Of a DNA stretch of 64,000 nucleotides, positions 1 to 11,689 are shown piece after piece. This stretch comes from Dermatemys mawii (taxonomy: Eukaryota > Chordata > Testudines > Dermatemydidae). A program made the position numbers and the translations under genes. Each line of letters starts with the position of its first letter. The stretch's first letter is position 1. Where the stretch lies: the NCBI GenBank assembly GCA_007922305.1, contig ML677348.1, positions 16,197,442 through 16,261,441 of the forward strand. The letters run 5' to 3'. The notes beneath the pieces are model-generated. The model had not been told where the DNA came from, ran no database searches, and was given only the letters and a program-made list of their open reading frames with translations.

Positions 1-258
1 AGAGAGAAACCCAGAGAGAAACTGAAACTTAAAATCCTTTGTCTCCTGAGGAATTTCTCATTGGTCAGTTGTCCACCTCTCAGGTTACCTTTAGCTTAAC
101 CCCTTACAGGTAAACACTAATTCTAGGCTACTTCACACTTATGACACCTGTGTTTTAAAATCCTCTTCTCTCTCTAATGCTTTTTCCTACTACTAAATAA
201 CACATACTTTGTTTCAAGAAAGCTGTTGATACTATCACTCTCTGGCCATGGGTTCCCA

Positions 259-430
259 AGAACATAAGAAAGGCCGTCCTGGGTCAGACCAAAGGTCCAT
301 CTAACCCAGTATCCTGTCTACCAGCAGTGGCCAATGCCAGGTGCCCTGGAGTGAGTGAACCTAACAGGTAAAGATCAAGTGATCTCTCTCCTGCCATCCA
401 TCACCCCCCTCTGAAAAAGGAAAGGAAACA
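259..430 (-). repeat. CR1 LINE 3'-end fragment
   Basis: The stretch begins with AGAACATAAGAA and continues with the tract ending CTGGGTCAGACC, then a CCAATGCCAGGTGCCC block. I recognise this as the reverse complement of a CR1 3' terminal region. The same blocks recur at 11334 (same orientation) and at 16990 and 57185 (opposite orientation). It is 5'-truncated, as usual for CR1, and has no coding capacity. The inner boundary is approximate. Confidence 0.75.
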
Positions 431-785
431 TTGGGGCCTGAAACCCAGGTGGACCTGCAGAATGGTAAGCAGTTGCTATACACCGGATTCTATAACTAGA
501 TCCTGGTGTAAGTGTAAGAATTGCATGACTCCACCCCGTCTCAGGTAAGGGCAAGACACCTATCACCTGAAGGTCTGGTGGGGTTCACTCAGAATTCAGA
601 AAGGGGATAAAGGTGCAGTTAGTTCTCTAACTGTGACATGTGACCTGCATTAATGTCACTGTCTTCTTCTCCTTCACATTCCTCTTCAAATTCCATGTCT
701 ACTGCAGTGCCCACCAAAATCAGCCAGCCACTTGAGCAGTACTAAGTTACCTGACTGTATTTAAGATAAAAAAGGATAACAAACC
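431..785. other. No recognisable feature
   Basis: There is no convincing ORF, RNA or repeat terminus. The first part may still be the inner, diverged end of the adjacent CR1 copy. Confidence 0.5.
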
Positions 786-858
786 CTTTCAAATCACTTA
801 TCGGGGTAGCCATGTTAGTTTGTATCCACAGAAACAACAAGGAGTCTGGTGGCACCTT
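786..858 (-). repeat. Penelope-like element terminal fragment, inverted
   Basis: Read on the minus strand, this is the characteristic tail of the Penelope-like family seen at 25330-25655: a GGTGCCACC-type block, an ACTCC/TTGTT block, then the end that reads into GTTAGT. It points away from the Penelope coding remnant that starts directly after it at about 859. The two pieces therefore form an inverted arrangement, which is common at Penelope insertions. Confidence 0.6.
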
Positions 859-1990
859 AAAAATTGATAGACCCACTTCTTCATATGCATGGTGTGAAAA
901 TTACAGTTACATTTGTTTATGTGACCATTACGTATGGTGACACTACAGTGCAAATAAGTGATGGTCACATAAAGATCATCCTATACCGGAAACATACTGA
1001 CCGCTACACTTACATGCCTCCAGCTTCCATCCAGGACACATCACATGATCCATTGTCTACAGCCAAGCCCTAAGATACAACTGAATTTGCTTCAATCCCT
1101 CAGACAGAGAAAAACACCTACAAGATCTTTATCTAGCATTCTTAAAACTACAGTACCCATCTGGGGAAACGATTGACAGAGTGAGATGGGTACCCAGATG
1201 TCACCTACTACAGGACATGCCCAACAAGGAAAATAACAGAACACCACTGACCATCACATACAGCCCCCAACTAAAACCTCTCCAGCATATTATCTACACT
1301 CTATCCTGAAAAACGATTCCTCACTCTCACAGACCTTGGGAGACAGGCCAGTCCTCGCTTACAAACAGCCCTGCAACCTGAAGCAAATGCCACCAGCAAC
1401 TACACACCACTCTACAGAAATACTAATCCAGGAACCAAACCCTGTAACAAACCTTGTTGCCTACTTTTTCTGCATATCTACTCTAGTGACACCATCAGAG
1501 GACCTAACCACATCAGCCACACCATCAGGGACTCATTCAGCTGCACATCTGCTAATGTGATATATGCCATCATGTGCTAGCAATGCCTCACTGCCATGTA
1601 CATTGGCCAAACCGGACAGTCTCTATGTAAAAAGAATAAATATATACAAATCAGCCATCAGGAATAGCAACATACAAAAGCCAATAGAACACTTCAATCT
1701 CCCTGGACATTCTCTAATAGATTTAAAAGTAGCCATACTTGAACAAAAAAAGTCAGAAACAGTCTTCAAAGAGAAACTGCAGACTTAAAACTCATTTGCA
1801 AATTTAACACCATTAATTTGGGCTTGAATAGGGACTGGGAGTTGCTGGCTCATGATAGAAGCAACTTTTCCTCTGTTGGAATTGACACCTTTTCATCAAT
1901 TATTGGAAGTGAACTACATTCACCCTCATTGTATTGGTCCTGTCACCACTGGTTCTCCACTTCTCTTCATGTGTCAGTATAACAATGCTT
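859..1990 (+). pseudogene. Decayed Penelope-like retroelement (RT end, GIY-YIG remnant)
   Basis: The order of blocks matches the better copy at 24082-25655: a stretch near 950 aligning with the region after the RT active site, the shared CATGCCTCCAGCTTCCATCC block near 1015, the GGAGACAGGCCAGTC block near 1338, and the GIY-YIG endonuclease segment near 1600 (residues MYIGQTGQ-like, then a Lys/Arg-rich run). Frameshifts and stops break it into several short frames, so it is not functional. The RT catalytic part is missing (5' truncation). The 3' part runs to about 1990, where similarity fades. Identification rests on comparison with the other copy and on my knowledge of Penelope domain order. 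Confidence 0.7.
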
Positions 1991-2932
1991 TCATAAAGTA
2001 GGTGTTTACCCACCAATCTTGCCTTTGGGGCCCAATCCAGTAGATCTGCTGAGAGCACATTTAAATAGATAGAGACGTTCAGCCTAGTTCCTGAGACCAT
2101 TGTGAGGAAGGAGGAGAAAGAGGAGTTCTGAAGAGGAAGACTGGCCACGTGCTAAGCAACGTTTTCAGTTTAACACCACGCCACAGGATGTAGAAAGGCT
2201 AATCTCAGTGAGGGTAGATGTGACATATCCCACTGTACAGTCTGGATGGTTGAACATCTGTGTCCTCTCAGATCTCCAACCTGGGTGCCTTTTAAACTGC
2301 TTTGCAGTGAGAGACACCACACCTGGCATATTCACACATTGCCTCTAGCATGCAAAATCACTCCCAGCTGAATGATATGAGTGTTCTAGCCAGCCGCTTC
2401 TGAATTATATTAGTGAAACCAGCAAATTCTCAGTCCCAAAGTTGTCCCCAGAAATGTGAGGCTTGTACTGTCCAACATCCTCCTGGACAATACAAGCTCA
2501 TAGAAAGTCCATCATTTCATTAATGGAAAATGATATGTACAAACTCTGTTATCGCAAATGGAGATTCCCAAACATTTCAATCCAAACACACACTGGTTTA
2601 GATAAAACAAGTTTATTAACTACAGAAAGATAGATTATAAGTGATTACAAGTAATGAGGCATAAAAATCATAACTGGTTACAAAGCAATAAAAGGTAAAA
2701 CACAAGTTAATACCTAGCTTATCAAGTAAAGTGAATTCAAAAATAAAAAAGTCTGTTTGCCAAGATGTAAATTTCTCGCTCACTAACCTCTTCCTGCCAA
2801 AGAATGGCCTCTTACCCGGGTGATTGTCCAGTTGATTTTGTTTACATGTAACTGAGGTGTTCCTTTTACCTTTTGTCTCTGAGATACTGGTTTGGACTAT
2901 TTTTCCCAGATTTGGAATATGCCTCAGTGACA
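1991..2932. other. No gene; probable unclassified interspersed repeat
   Basis: No exon or RNA is visible. The stretch 2580-2760 (TTTATTAACTACAGAAAGATAGATT and neighbours) resembles a repeat I associate with turtle genomes but cannot classify. It continues after the CR1 insertion at 2933. Confidence 0.35.
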
Positions 2933-3055
2933 TCATAGAATCATAGAATATCAGGGTTGGAAGGAATCTCAAGAGATCATCTAGTCCAACCCCAGGCTCA
3001 AAGCAGGACCAATCCCCAACTAAATCATCCCAGCCAGGGTTTTGTCAAGCCTTAT
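2933..3055 (-). repeat. CR1 LINE 3'-end fragment
   Basis: It starts with CATAGAATCATAGAAT, the reverse complement of the (ATTCTATG)n terminus typical of CR1. It then runs GGGTTGGAAGGAATCTC, GATCATCTAGTCCAACCCC and CAAAGCAGGACCAATCCCC. The same sequence opens the much longer CR1 copy at 49150. It is severely 5'-truncated. Confidence 0.85.
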
Positions 3056-3969
3056 CATACAGTAGAATCTTATAACTGCATATAATATTGCCAGACATAT
3101 TTTACCAAGATAATAATGATCTGGAAATTATGAGTTTTTAAACGATACCTCATAAGGCATACTTTGTACAAGATTTACCACAGTTTTGTGAAAGTGCTCA
3201 ACATGGGGGTACAGTCTGTCATGGTAGGGTCCCTTTTCATTGAGTTTAGCTGCTTTCCCACTTTCAGTACTGTCCTATTTTTGGCACCATATTTTCATTA
3301 TTTATTTTTCTAAAAGAAAATAAATATTATATGAATGCATTGCATTTCACTGTTCCTTTGTCAGAGATTCACCTGCTTTCAGAGTAAAAGTTAGAGAGGC
3401 AATTTTTTCTTTCCTTTCCTTTCTGTAGTTAATTAATGTTGACCAGATCAAAAGCTCCCTCTGCCTTTTGATATAAATTGAAAAGCGCTGTTGAAAAGGC
3501 CATGAAATTACATATCATTTCACATTAGCACCAAAAGAGCTCATCATAATTAAATAGCATGAAACTCAGATTTGTCATTTGCGCTAAGGTGACCATATCC
3601 CAATTCTATTTTCAAAAGCTGCAAAGTGCAAAATCCTGAATTTTAGATGTAACATTTTGATCAATAAAACCAGTTGCTGGTGGTCAGGGGATCCTGACCA
3701 AAACAATCCATCCTGCACAGATTCTAGTTCAGGAATTACTACAGTGCTACACAACTTGACACACAAAAGAGCTGGCAATCAAGCTCACTGTGTGTCTCTT
3801 TTTAACAAAAGAGACTTTTTCTATAGACTGCCCATTAAATTGCTATAAACACTTAATTCCCTGCAGCATATTTCTTCTGAACTTGTCTTTAGTTTCCGAG
3901 ACAGAGACTGTGAATGACTAAGCTTTCAAACCGGTCATATTATCCAAGTGAAGGTTAAAAGGTGAGTTG
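3056..3969. other. No recognisable gene
   Basis: AT-rich sequence. 3056-3235 may be the rest of the older repeat interrupted by the CR1 copy at 2933. I see no exon, RNA or terminal repeats in the remainder. Confidence 0.4.
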
Positions 3970-4360
3970 GTCATAGTTTAGTCACAGAGGTCACGGATTC
4001 TATGACTTTAATGAACACCTGTGATTTCTTCAACTTCAACCCCTGCAGCAGCAGCAGGGCTGGAGCTGTCAGCCCCCAAAATGGCAACAGGGGCTGAAGC
4101 TGTCAGCTGCTGAGGTGGGGGCTGTTGCCCCTACGTACCCCCATGTGGTGGTGCTTGAGCTGTCAGTCAGTCCCTCCTCTGCCCCCCACGTGGGGCTCAG
4201 GCTTCAGTTCCCCCACTTGTCAGCCTCCCCTCAATTCTTTTTGACAAAAGTCACGGACAGGTTGCGGGCCTCTGTGATTTTTTGTTTATTGCCCGTGACC
4301 TATCTGAGACTTTTTCTAAGAAATAACCATGACAAAAATCTTAATCTTAATCATAGTCTA
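3970..4360. repeat. Non-autonomous DNA-transposon-like repeat, family A
   Basis: This shares blocks with 39815-40455: GTCACGGA/GTCATGGACAGGT, TTTGTTTATTGCCCGTGACC (ATGGGCAATAAACAAA in the other copy) and a GC-rich CTG/CAG-type core about gctgtcagc. The AGTCACAGAGGTCACGGATT end has an echo in CACAGAGCTTG...CCATAACTTCCAC in the other copy. No target duplication can be assigned, so the class is uncertain; a hAT-type element is my guess. Confidence 0.45.
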
Positions 4361-4472
4361 GGAGTACCTATGTGGGGACAAGTTATCTGGTAGATAGAAG
4401 GCACTTTAATATAGCAAATAAAAGCATAATGAGATCCAATAGGGCCATGAGATATACATTCATGCTGGAAAT

Positions 4473-4706
4473 AAGGGATTGTCTACGCAGTGGGATAATG
4501 TGCACTACAGGAGATGTGATATATAAAGTGTACTAGTATTTAGCACATTCATTGTCCTGTGTAGACATTGCTGGAGTGCACTATGGAATATTCAGTGCAC
4601 ACCAGTAGGGTCTACACAGATCAATTAGTGCTCTTTAGAGCACATGTTAGAAATTACACCACCATCACCTGCAGTGCACATTACCCCACTATGTAGACAA
4701 GCCCTA
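4473..4706. mobile_element. Short MITE with GTCTAC terminal inverted repeats
   Basis: The left end reads AGGGATTGTCTACGCAGTGGG-like and the right end CCCACTATGTAGACAAGCCCT, giving imperfect inverted termini of about 20 bp around a 230-bp non-coding body. The AGGGC(T)TTGTCTAC terminus is the type seen in many non-autonomous hAT families. I could not read a clean target duplication. Confidence 0.6.
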
Positions 4707-4721
4707 AAGTGAAAAATGTTT

Positions 4722-4935
4722 AATAGTGAGGGTAATTAATCAGTGGAACAATTTGTCAAGGGATGTGGTGGTTTCTCTGTCATCTGAAGTCTTTAAACCA
4801 AGACTGGGTGCCTTTCTAAAAAATATGCTGTAGCTCAACCAGAAGTTATCAGTTTGATGCAGGAAATATGGGGTGAAATTGTGTGGCCTGTGTTATACAG
4901 ATAATTGGACTTGGTCTCTATAAACATATGAAACT
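4722..4935 (+). repeat. CR1-like LINE fragment
   Basis: The sequence around CAGTGGAACAATTTGTCAAGGGATGTGG, then GTCTTTAAACCAAGACTGG, matches the CR1 3' coding end in its usual nucleotide form (compare ctagtggaactctttgcgagaggatg at 57420). It is truncated at both ends and diverged. Confidence 0.5.
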
Positions 4936-7900
4936 GCTTGAGGAAACTCATCTGGGTGTCCCTGCTTCATGCAACAATGGTTATGGTCTCATAAAGGACT
5001 TGGTTCCTGGAATGGTTCAATGACTGGGTGCCCGACATGTTCTCCCATCTGCTGGTGGAGGGGCAGGGCATAATGGAATGTTACTCTTGACCATGAATGA
5101 TTTCCATGTAGCAGTACTCACCTGAATTGCCTTTGCCTTTGATTTCAAGGAGTGGGCTGTTGCTGGCTAAATACAAAACCTGTTTGGGAATACCCACCTA
5201 ATTGTCTCTGTCCTTCCTTTGTTTGGAATAATTTTTGTTCCTCTATGTCCTCTGTGTCTTAGTAGGCATACCAATCTTGTGCCTATTTCCAGGAATTCAC
5301 TTGTTTACACTTCATTTCTTTATTGCACAGCAATATGCATAAACTTACAGAAATTAGAATCAATACTCTATAGAAATATAGTAGCATTTGAAATGTTTCC
5401 AAGCAAAATTCTGGCTTTAATTGTTTTGGATAGCAGTATCAGGAGTCCTTGCTTCTATCTTCTTTGAAGTACATGCTGCATCTTTTGCAGTTACAATTTC
5501 CTTCGTGTTGATAGAATTGACTGGACAAAAAAATTGCACAGTTAGACTTTCAGCACTCTCCTCCATTCTGTGTTCACATGTAAGTGGATTCATTATGAGA
5601 CTTGATATTACAAAGAGCTGGAACTGGAGAAAACTCCAGGAGATGCTTTCATGTTTCTGCTAGTAGATGATGAAGCCAGGATGAGATTTGCATATCCAAG
5701 CCACGATGAGATATTCACATATGCTTGCTTCCTTTGTGCTGCTTCTAATGCAGGATGTGCATGATTGCTGTGTGTTCCTTGTACTGGGACTGCCACTGTT
5801 CTCTTGTCACATAAAGTGGTGAGGAGAAATGCACCCTCCTGCTGATGTATTTCACAGCTGAGTGTGCTTGGCTTCTGAGAACAGTTACCTCCTCTTACTC
5901 TGCTTTGCTAAACAAGGAGCTTAGGGGATTCTTCCTCGTGGGCTACAGGTTGCTTTAGGCTACAGTACCACCTTTGGTAGGCCTAAAGGGCCACAGGACA
6001 TGTGGGAAATAACTATCCATATATCTGCTAGCCTGCTCCATGAAGGAACTAGTTTGCAAACCATTTTTTTTCTGTTTTTTTGTGAAATAACTAAGCTTAG
6101 CAGATGTTCACCCAGTCCAATGTTGGGTCTGCCCACTGCCTCAGTTTTCCCTCCTTGTTAGGTGCTGACTCAAAGAAGTCTCTACACAGCTCTGAGGTTC
6201 AGAGCAATGTTTCCCTTACAAGGGTTCCATTATTCAGCAGTTACAGACATTCAATCTTTGACCTTTCTGTCACAGTTTCAGGGTTAACTGCATCTTTAAC
6301 CCCACTTCAGATCTTCCTAGAGGATGCCCTCTTAAGGTTTCCGGTTCTCAGCTCTCAGGCATCTCAGGTGGAGACCTATGTCTTTCTCCCTCCAGACTGA
6401 GAATTTAGCCTTACAGTCCCACCGCACCTCACTGTAATTCCCCCAGAAGGTCTGACTAGGATCCAGCACTTGTGATCAACCTCTATATAAGTATTATATC
6501 AACCAGCCTTCACACAGCAAGTGGCATTTATTCCTAAAGCAAAAAGCATAATGGGAGAAACACATTAAAAAAATCTAACAGGTATGCTATAAGTTTACCA
6601 GTGGTCACATCCACTTTAAACACAGGACTTTGATAGGAGTCAGTCTTTCAAACCCCACAATGGGTTAGCCCCCCGGTTTCAAGTCCATTTCAGTTTTTGG
6701 ATCAGGATCCAGAAACCCAACTGGACAGTTCAGCTGTTTCTTCATACAAGTTGGGTCTTTGATCTCCAGCTTCTGAGCACAGGTAATCACCAGTGTATGG
6801 CCCTCTCCTACAGGCGTAGCTTCCAAAGGCTTGGTTTTTGCATAACCAGAGTTGTGGAATTTGCATTAACCACTCTCCAGGGATTGCACACTTAACACTT
6901 ATTATCCCAAAAGTCCATGACTATCTGGCACATCTCAATATAATCTTACACGTCCCAGAACTCACATCTGTCACACCTATTATCAGGGCTTCCCATATCC
7001 TGTTAGCTCACCAGGGCTCCCTAGTCACTCTTTTAACCTATAGTCCTTTAATCTCTCTCTGAGCTCAAATACAAACTGATGCATACACTGAAAACTAGAG
7101 TAACTGTATGGCCTTCTCTTCTGGGCTTTCCAGAGCTCTGCAGCTTTTCCCACTTATTGTTTCCCATCAGCAGACTCCTCCTCCACTTTGCCTGGGAGTT
7201 CTGAAGTGTCCTTCACCCAGTAATAAGCCAAGTTACAGGCTTGCCATATATCCTGTAGTCCTGTCATCTGACTGGCTAAATCAGGCAATGATGAGGCTAA
7301 ACCCAGCTCTTTTAAAGGGACAGCCTTAGAACAGATGCATCAGAGTGCGTGTGCCCCAGGCCCAACATCTTGTTATGCTGGGAAAGTTCCAGGTTGCTTC
7401 CAGGGGCTTTTCCCTTAACATGCTCTAAAGTTATCAAAATAATCAGTGTGGCTTTGACAGGCCTTGCAGAGTTTAATCCTATCCCACGCATGCTTACTGA
7501 GCATGTACTTCAGGAATCCTGCCTATTTATAAACTGTGTCAAGGATTCATCTTCACTTACAATTTGCCTAGAGCTGTGGACTTCCAAGAATTTTTTTAAT
7601 GGATAAGGTCTGTATTTCTATGAATGGATGGATCTTAATCAGCTTTTCAAAACTGGGTTATTGGCAAGGCATTACCTTGGGTTTTTTCCAGGATAGTGGA
7701 GGAACTGTTGGAGGAAAAGCTACCTCTTACTACTCATCACTGTGTGAAATAGTTGGCAAAGAGTTTAGGACTCATGGACCAACAGTGAGAAATACATGAC
7801 TTGAGGATAGTTCTCATAACAAGCTGCGTACTCCAAAATCTCATTTCACTGTTCATGAATGAGCAAGGTAGGTGTAGGGATGGTCATTTAAGTAAAAGTC

Positions 7901-8224
7901 TGTGTAACAATGAGTGAGAATAAATTCTTATTTATAAAGAGCCGAAGATCATAGATAGTGTGAAAATCAGTGGTGTCCAGCCTGGAACCTAGAATACCGG
8001 TAAAAGTGTTGGTGGAGTTTTGGAATTATTGAGTTCACTCCAATACACACGGGCTGCTTGGGCAATTCCATCCCTAGGACAGTTTTCAGTTCTCTAAGGG
8101 CTGTTCCTTACAGCATCGTAAGTATAATGCTTTCCATGGAAAATTGTGACTTGCCAAAGGTTACACAGTGAGCTAGTAACAGAATCCAAGTCTCAGGAAT
8201 TCTAGTGCTTAGCTTTAGCCACTT
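4936..8224. other. No gene; possible old LTR-like repeat in part
   Basis: I see no exon or RNA gene. The part 6250-6570 (from GTTTCAGGGTTAACTGC to CACACAGCAAGTGGCA) resembles a dispersed turtle repeat that I suspect is LTR-derived, but it has no readable boundaries or signals. The remainder is AT-rich and unassigned. Confidence 0.35.
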
Positions 8225-9450
8225 GACAATATAGTCACCTTAATCCAAAATGATTGTCTGAAGTTCTAAAAGTGGGTTCCACCTGACATTGTCATTCAGC
8301 TTATCAATGCTTTCCCTCTTGCCTACAATGCTCCTGCTAATGCATCCTAGAATTATGTTTGCTTTTTTTGCAACAGTATTACTTTGTTGACTCATTTTTA
8401 GTTTGTGAACCAGTATAACCTTCGGATCCTTTTCTGCAATACTCCTTCCTAGGCAGTCATTTCCCATTTTATATTTGTGCAATTGATTATTACTTTCTAA
8501 GAGTAGTAGTTTGCATTTCTCCTTATTGAATTTCATTCTGTTTATTTCAGACCACTTCTATAGTTTGTCTAGATCATTTTGGCTTTGAATCCTTTCCTCC
8601 AAAAGTGTTTGCAACCCCTCCCAACTTGGTATCATCGACAAACTTTATAAGTGTACTTTCTATGCCATTATTCAAATCATTTATGAAAATATTGAATAAA
8701 AAGGACTAAGGACAGAGCCCTATGGGATCCCCACTTATATGCCCTTACAGCTTGACTGTGAACTATTGATAAGTACTCTTAGTGTGGTTTTCCAACCAGT
8801 TGTGCACCCACCTTATAGAAGGTTCATGTAGGTTGTATTTCCCTAGTTTGCTTATGAGAAGTTCACGTGAGACAGTATTCAAAGCCTTAATAAAGATGAG
8901 CTATATCACATCTACTGCTTCCTTCTATCCACAAGACTTGTTACCCTCTCCAAGAAGGATATTAGGTTGGTTTGCCATGATTTGTTTTTGATAAATCCAT
9001 GTTGACTGTTACTTGTCACCTTATTTTCTTCTAGGTATTTAAAAATTCATTGTTTGTTTATTTGCTCCATTATCTTTCTGGACACTGAAGTTAAGCTGAC
9101 TTGTCTATAATTCCCTGGATTGTCCTTATTCTGCTTTTTATATATAGCTTCTGTGTTTGCCCTTTTCCAGTCCTCTGTGATCTCTTCTGTCCTCCATGAG
9201 TTCTCAAAGATAATAACTAATGGCTCAGAGATCTCTTCAGCTGGTTCCTTAAATATACGAGGATGTATTTTTTCAGGCCCTACCAACATGAGGACATCTA
9301 ACTTGTCTAAGCAAATCTTAACTTGTTCTTTTCCTATTTTAGCCTCAGCTCCTACCCAGTTTACACTGATGTTCTTTATGTTAGTCATCCAATCACTGCT
9401 AATCTCTTTGCTGAAAACTAAAAAAATAAATAAAAGGCATTTAATACTTT
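8225..9450 (-). repeat. CR1-family LINE, partial reverse-transcriptase ORF
   Basis: Read on the minus strand, 9450 to about 9050 gives the N-terminal part of a CR1-type reverse transcriptase: an EDWKRAN-like segment and the NPGNYRQVSLTSV motif (compare the family pattern NPGNYRPVSLTS). The following sequence down to about 8225 corresponds to later RT blocks (CTATGGGATCCCC on the plus strand near 8719, CATCGACAAACTTTATAA near 8634) but with frameshifts. It lacks the typical CR1 3' end at its left edge. Not functional. Confidence 0.8.
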
Positions 9451-9689
9451 GACCATTGTTGTGTTTTGTCATCTTTGGCTAAGGCCATAGGCACCAGTTA
9501 AAAACCAACAAACTTGCAGTAGACCAATTCACTTGTGTATTAGTATAGATCTCAATGGTTGTTATATGCATTAGAATATGTTTGATGTTTAGATTTCATG
9601 AAAACTAATGGGATGTTGCCTGTATTGTTTTCACTTATTTGCATCCTGTTAGAATGTAGTAGCAAACTTTTACACTGTATGTTCCCTTT

Positions 9690-10500
9690 AACTAAGTGAC
9701 TCAAGAAGTAAGCCTCATGAAAATGCAAATGAAGGACTACAAATGGAAGGTGCTAATTCATGTGCATTTCTAAGCAAGTGGTTGTGTGTGATGATCACAG
9801 ATCAAAGACTCTAAATACATTCCTTTCTCTCAGTCATCAAAGAAAGAGCCCACGTGGAAGCTGAACTGTCAACTTACTTTTCTGTGATAAACTATTAATA
9901 TGGACACATGGAAAAAAATCTTCATCTCTGAACTGTTTAGATTCGAACTTGGTGGGACAACCAAACAAGAAGATGGAGACCCAGAGTTACTCTTGGAAGT
10001 CCTAAAAGACTACTGGGAAATTAGTAGATTACTACATTTCTGCCACCTTTTAAAATTACAGACTGCGACTCACCTGTACCTATATTTTACCCACTTTAAC
10101 CTCTCAAAAACTCTTTTTCCTTTTTCTTAGCTAATAAACCTTTCGTTAGTTTACTATAGAACTGGCTACCAGCATTGTTTTTGGTGTGAGATCTGGGAAG
10201 CAAATAGACCTAGGGGCATGACTGATCTCTTGGGAGTGGGTGTAATCTGAGTATTTTGTTATTTTTTTCATCTAAGTGGCCATTTATCGTATAGTTCAGC
10301 TTGCCTAGATGGAAAGATAGACTGGAGTGCCTAAGGGGACTGTCTGTTACTCCGTTATAAGATTATTCTGGTACTTTGAAAGTTCACATTTGGTATGGTG
10401 TTTGTGAATTCTAATTCTAGAATGTACCATCAGTTTGAGGGCTCTGCTCTGCTTTTGACAGCCTACCCTGGCGTACGCACTCACAATCGTGAGCCATACC
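9690..10500 (+). repeat. LTR-like interspersed repeat, unclassified
   Basis: Short ORFs only. A CTAATAAACC polyadenylation-type signal at about 10131 is followed by the GGCTACCAGCATTGTTTTTGGTG and CTTGCCTAGATGG blocks, then GGGGACTGTCTGTTACTCC. I associate this order with a dispersed turtle LTR, but I see no second copy, target duplication or internal retroviral region here. It could equally be another old repeat. Confidence 0.35.
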
Positions 10501-10539
10501 AGACAGCTTGACCCCCTGCTCATTGAATAATGGGCCTAC

Positions 10540-10874
10540 CCCATCCTTGGTCTTCTTCTTGCTTCTAATATATTTGTAAAATGTTTTCTTATTACCTTTT
10601 ATGTCCCTAGCGAGTTTAATCTTGTTTTGTTCCTTGGCCTTTTTAATTTTGTCCCTTTGTACTTATTTTTTTATTTTTAATTCATCCCTTCATAATTTGA
10701 CCCTAGTTTCCATATTTTAATGATTCTTCTTTTTTGACTTTCAGGTCACTGGTTGAACCAGTGAGGAAGTATGGTAAGAGACCAATCTTTCCTATGCACT
10801 GGGATAGTTTGCTTTTGTGCTCTTAGTAATGCCTGTTTGAAAAACTGTCAAATATTCTGTGCTCTTTTTTCCCT
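10540..10874 (-). repeat. CR1-like LINE fragment
   Basis: The sequence from GGTCTTCTTCTTGCTTCTAATATATTTG through TCCTTGGCCTTTTTAATTTTGTCCC to GGATAGTTTGCTTTTGTGC is a block I recognise as antisense CR1-like LINE sequence from turtles. It is frame-broken and truncated at both ends. Classification is from memory. Confidence 0.5.
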
Positions 10875-11331
10875 TAGGGCCGGTCTACAGTACAAACTTA
10901 GGTCAATTTAAGTCACTTTGTATCGACCTAGTTGTTCATGTGTATATGGCCATGTCTACACTACAAACTTTGATTGACACAAGTGATGTCAGCATAAAAG
11001 CTGCCGCAGTTAGTATATCATTTGTGTGCATGCATACTTGTCTCCTTGCATCAGCACAGTGCGTACTTGCCAGGAGTGCTTGTGTCCATGCACAGTGTGT
11101 TGCACAATGGATAAGTAGCCCAGTGGGCAACCTGCCACCGTCCAGTGTACTGTCTTTTGTAAAGTTTTGGTCATGCATAATGGGGCAGAAATGAATCACA
11201 CAGGAGTGACTGGGAACAAGGGATTAATTTCTCAGTGTGCAACTGTCTTCATCCCATAATGTCACCTATATCCCATAAGTTTTTCACCTTTTTAAAAATC
11301 CCATGAATCCGTCTGGCCCTCCTCATTGTCC
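10875..11331 (+). mobile_element. 5' part of a Harbinger-like or hAT-like DNA transposon copy
   Basis: There are two successive terminus-like starts, AGGGCCGGTCTACAG at 10875 and ATGGCCATGTCTACACTACAA near 10945, followed by non-coding sequence up to the CR1 insertion at 11334. After that CR1 the DNA continues into a transposase remnant (11690). I infer that 10945-11331 is the 5' leader of that transposon. The first start may be a fragment of another MITE. Confidence 0.45.
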
Positions 11332-11333
11332 GC

Positions 11334-11685
11334 CATAAGAATGGCCATACTGGGTCAGACTAAAGGTCCATGTAACCCAGTATCCTGTCTTCTGACAGTG
11401 ACCAATGCCAGGTGCCCAAGAGGGAATGGATAGAACAGGTAATCATCAAATGGTCCATCCTGTCACCCATTCCCATCTTCTGGCAAACAAAGGCTAGGAT
11501 CACCATCCCTGTCCAATAGCAATTAATGGATCTATCCTCCATGAATTTTCTAGTTCTTTTTTGACCTCGTTATAGTCTTGGCCTTCACAACATCCTCTGG
11601 CAAAGACTTCCATAGGTTGACTGTGTGTTGTGTGAAGAAATACTTCCTTTTGTTTGTTTCAGACCTGCTGCCTGTTAAATACTGC
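11334..11685 (-). repeat. CR1 LINE 3' end, nested in a DNA transposon
   Basis: It begins CATAAGAATGGCCATACTGGG and continues with the CCAATGCCAGGTGCCC, CCATCCTGTCACCCATTCCC and AATGGATCTATCCTCCATGAA blocks of the CR1 3' region in antisense. It then passes into the end of the CR1 coding region (GACTTCCATAGGTTGACTG, AGAAATACTTCC). It sits between the leader and the transposase-like remnant of the surrounding element, so it inserted later. Confidence 0.8.
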
Positions 11686-11689
11686 CATC

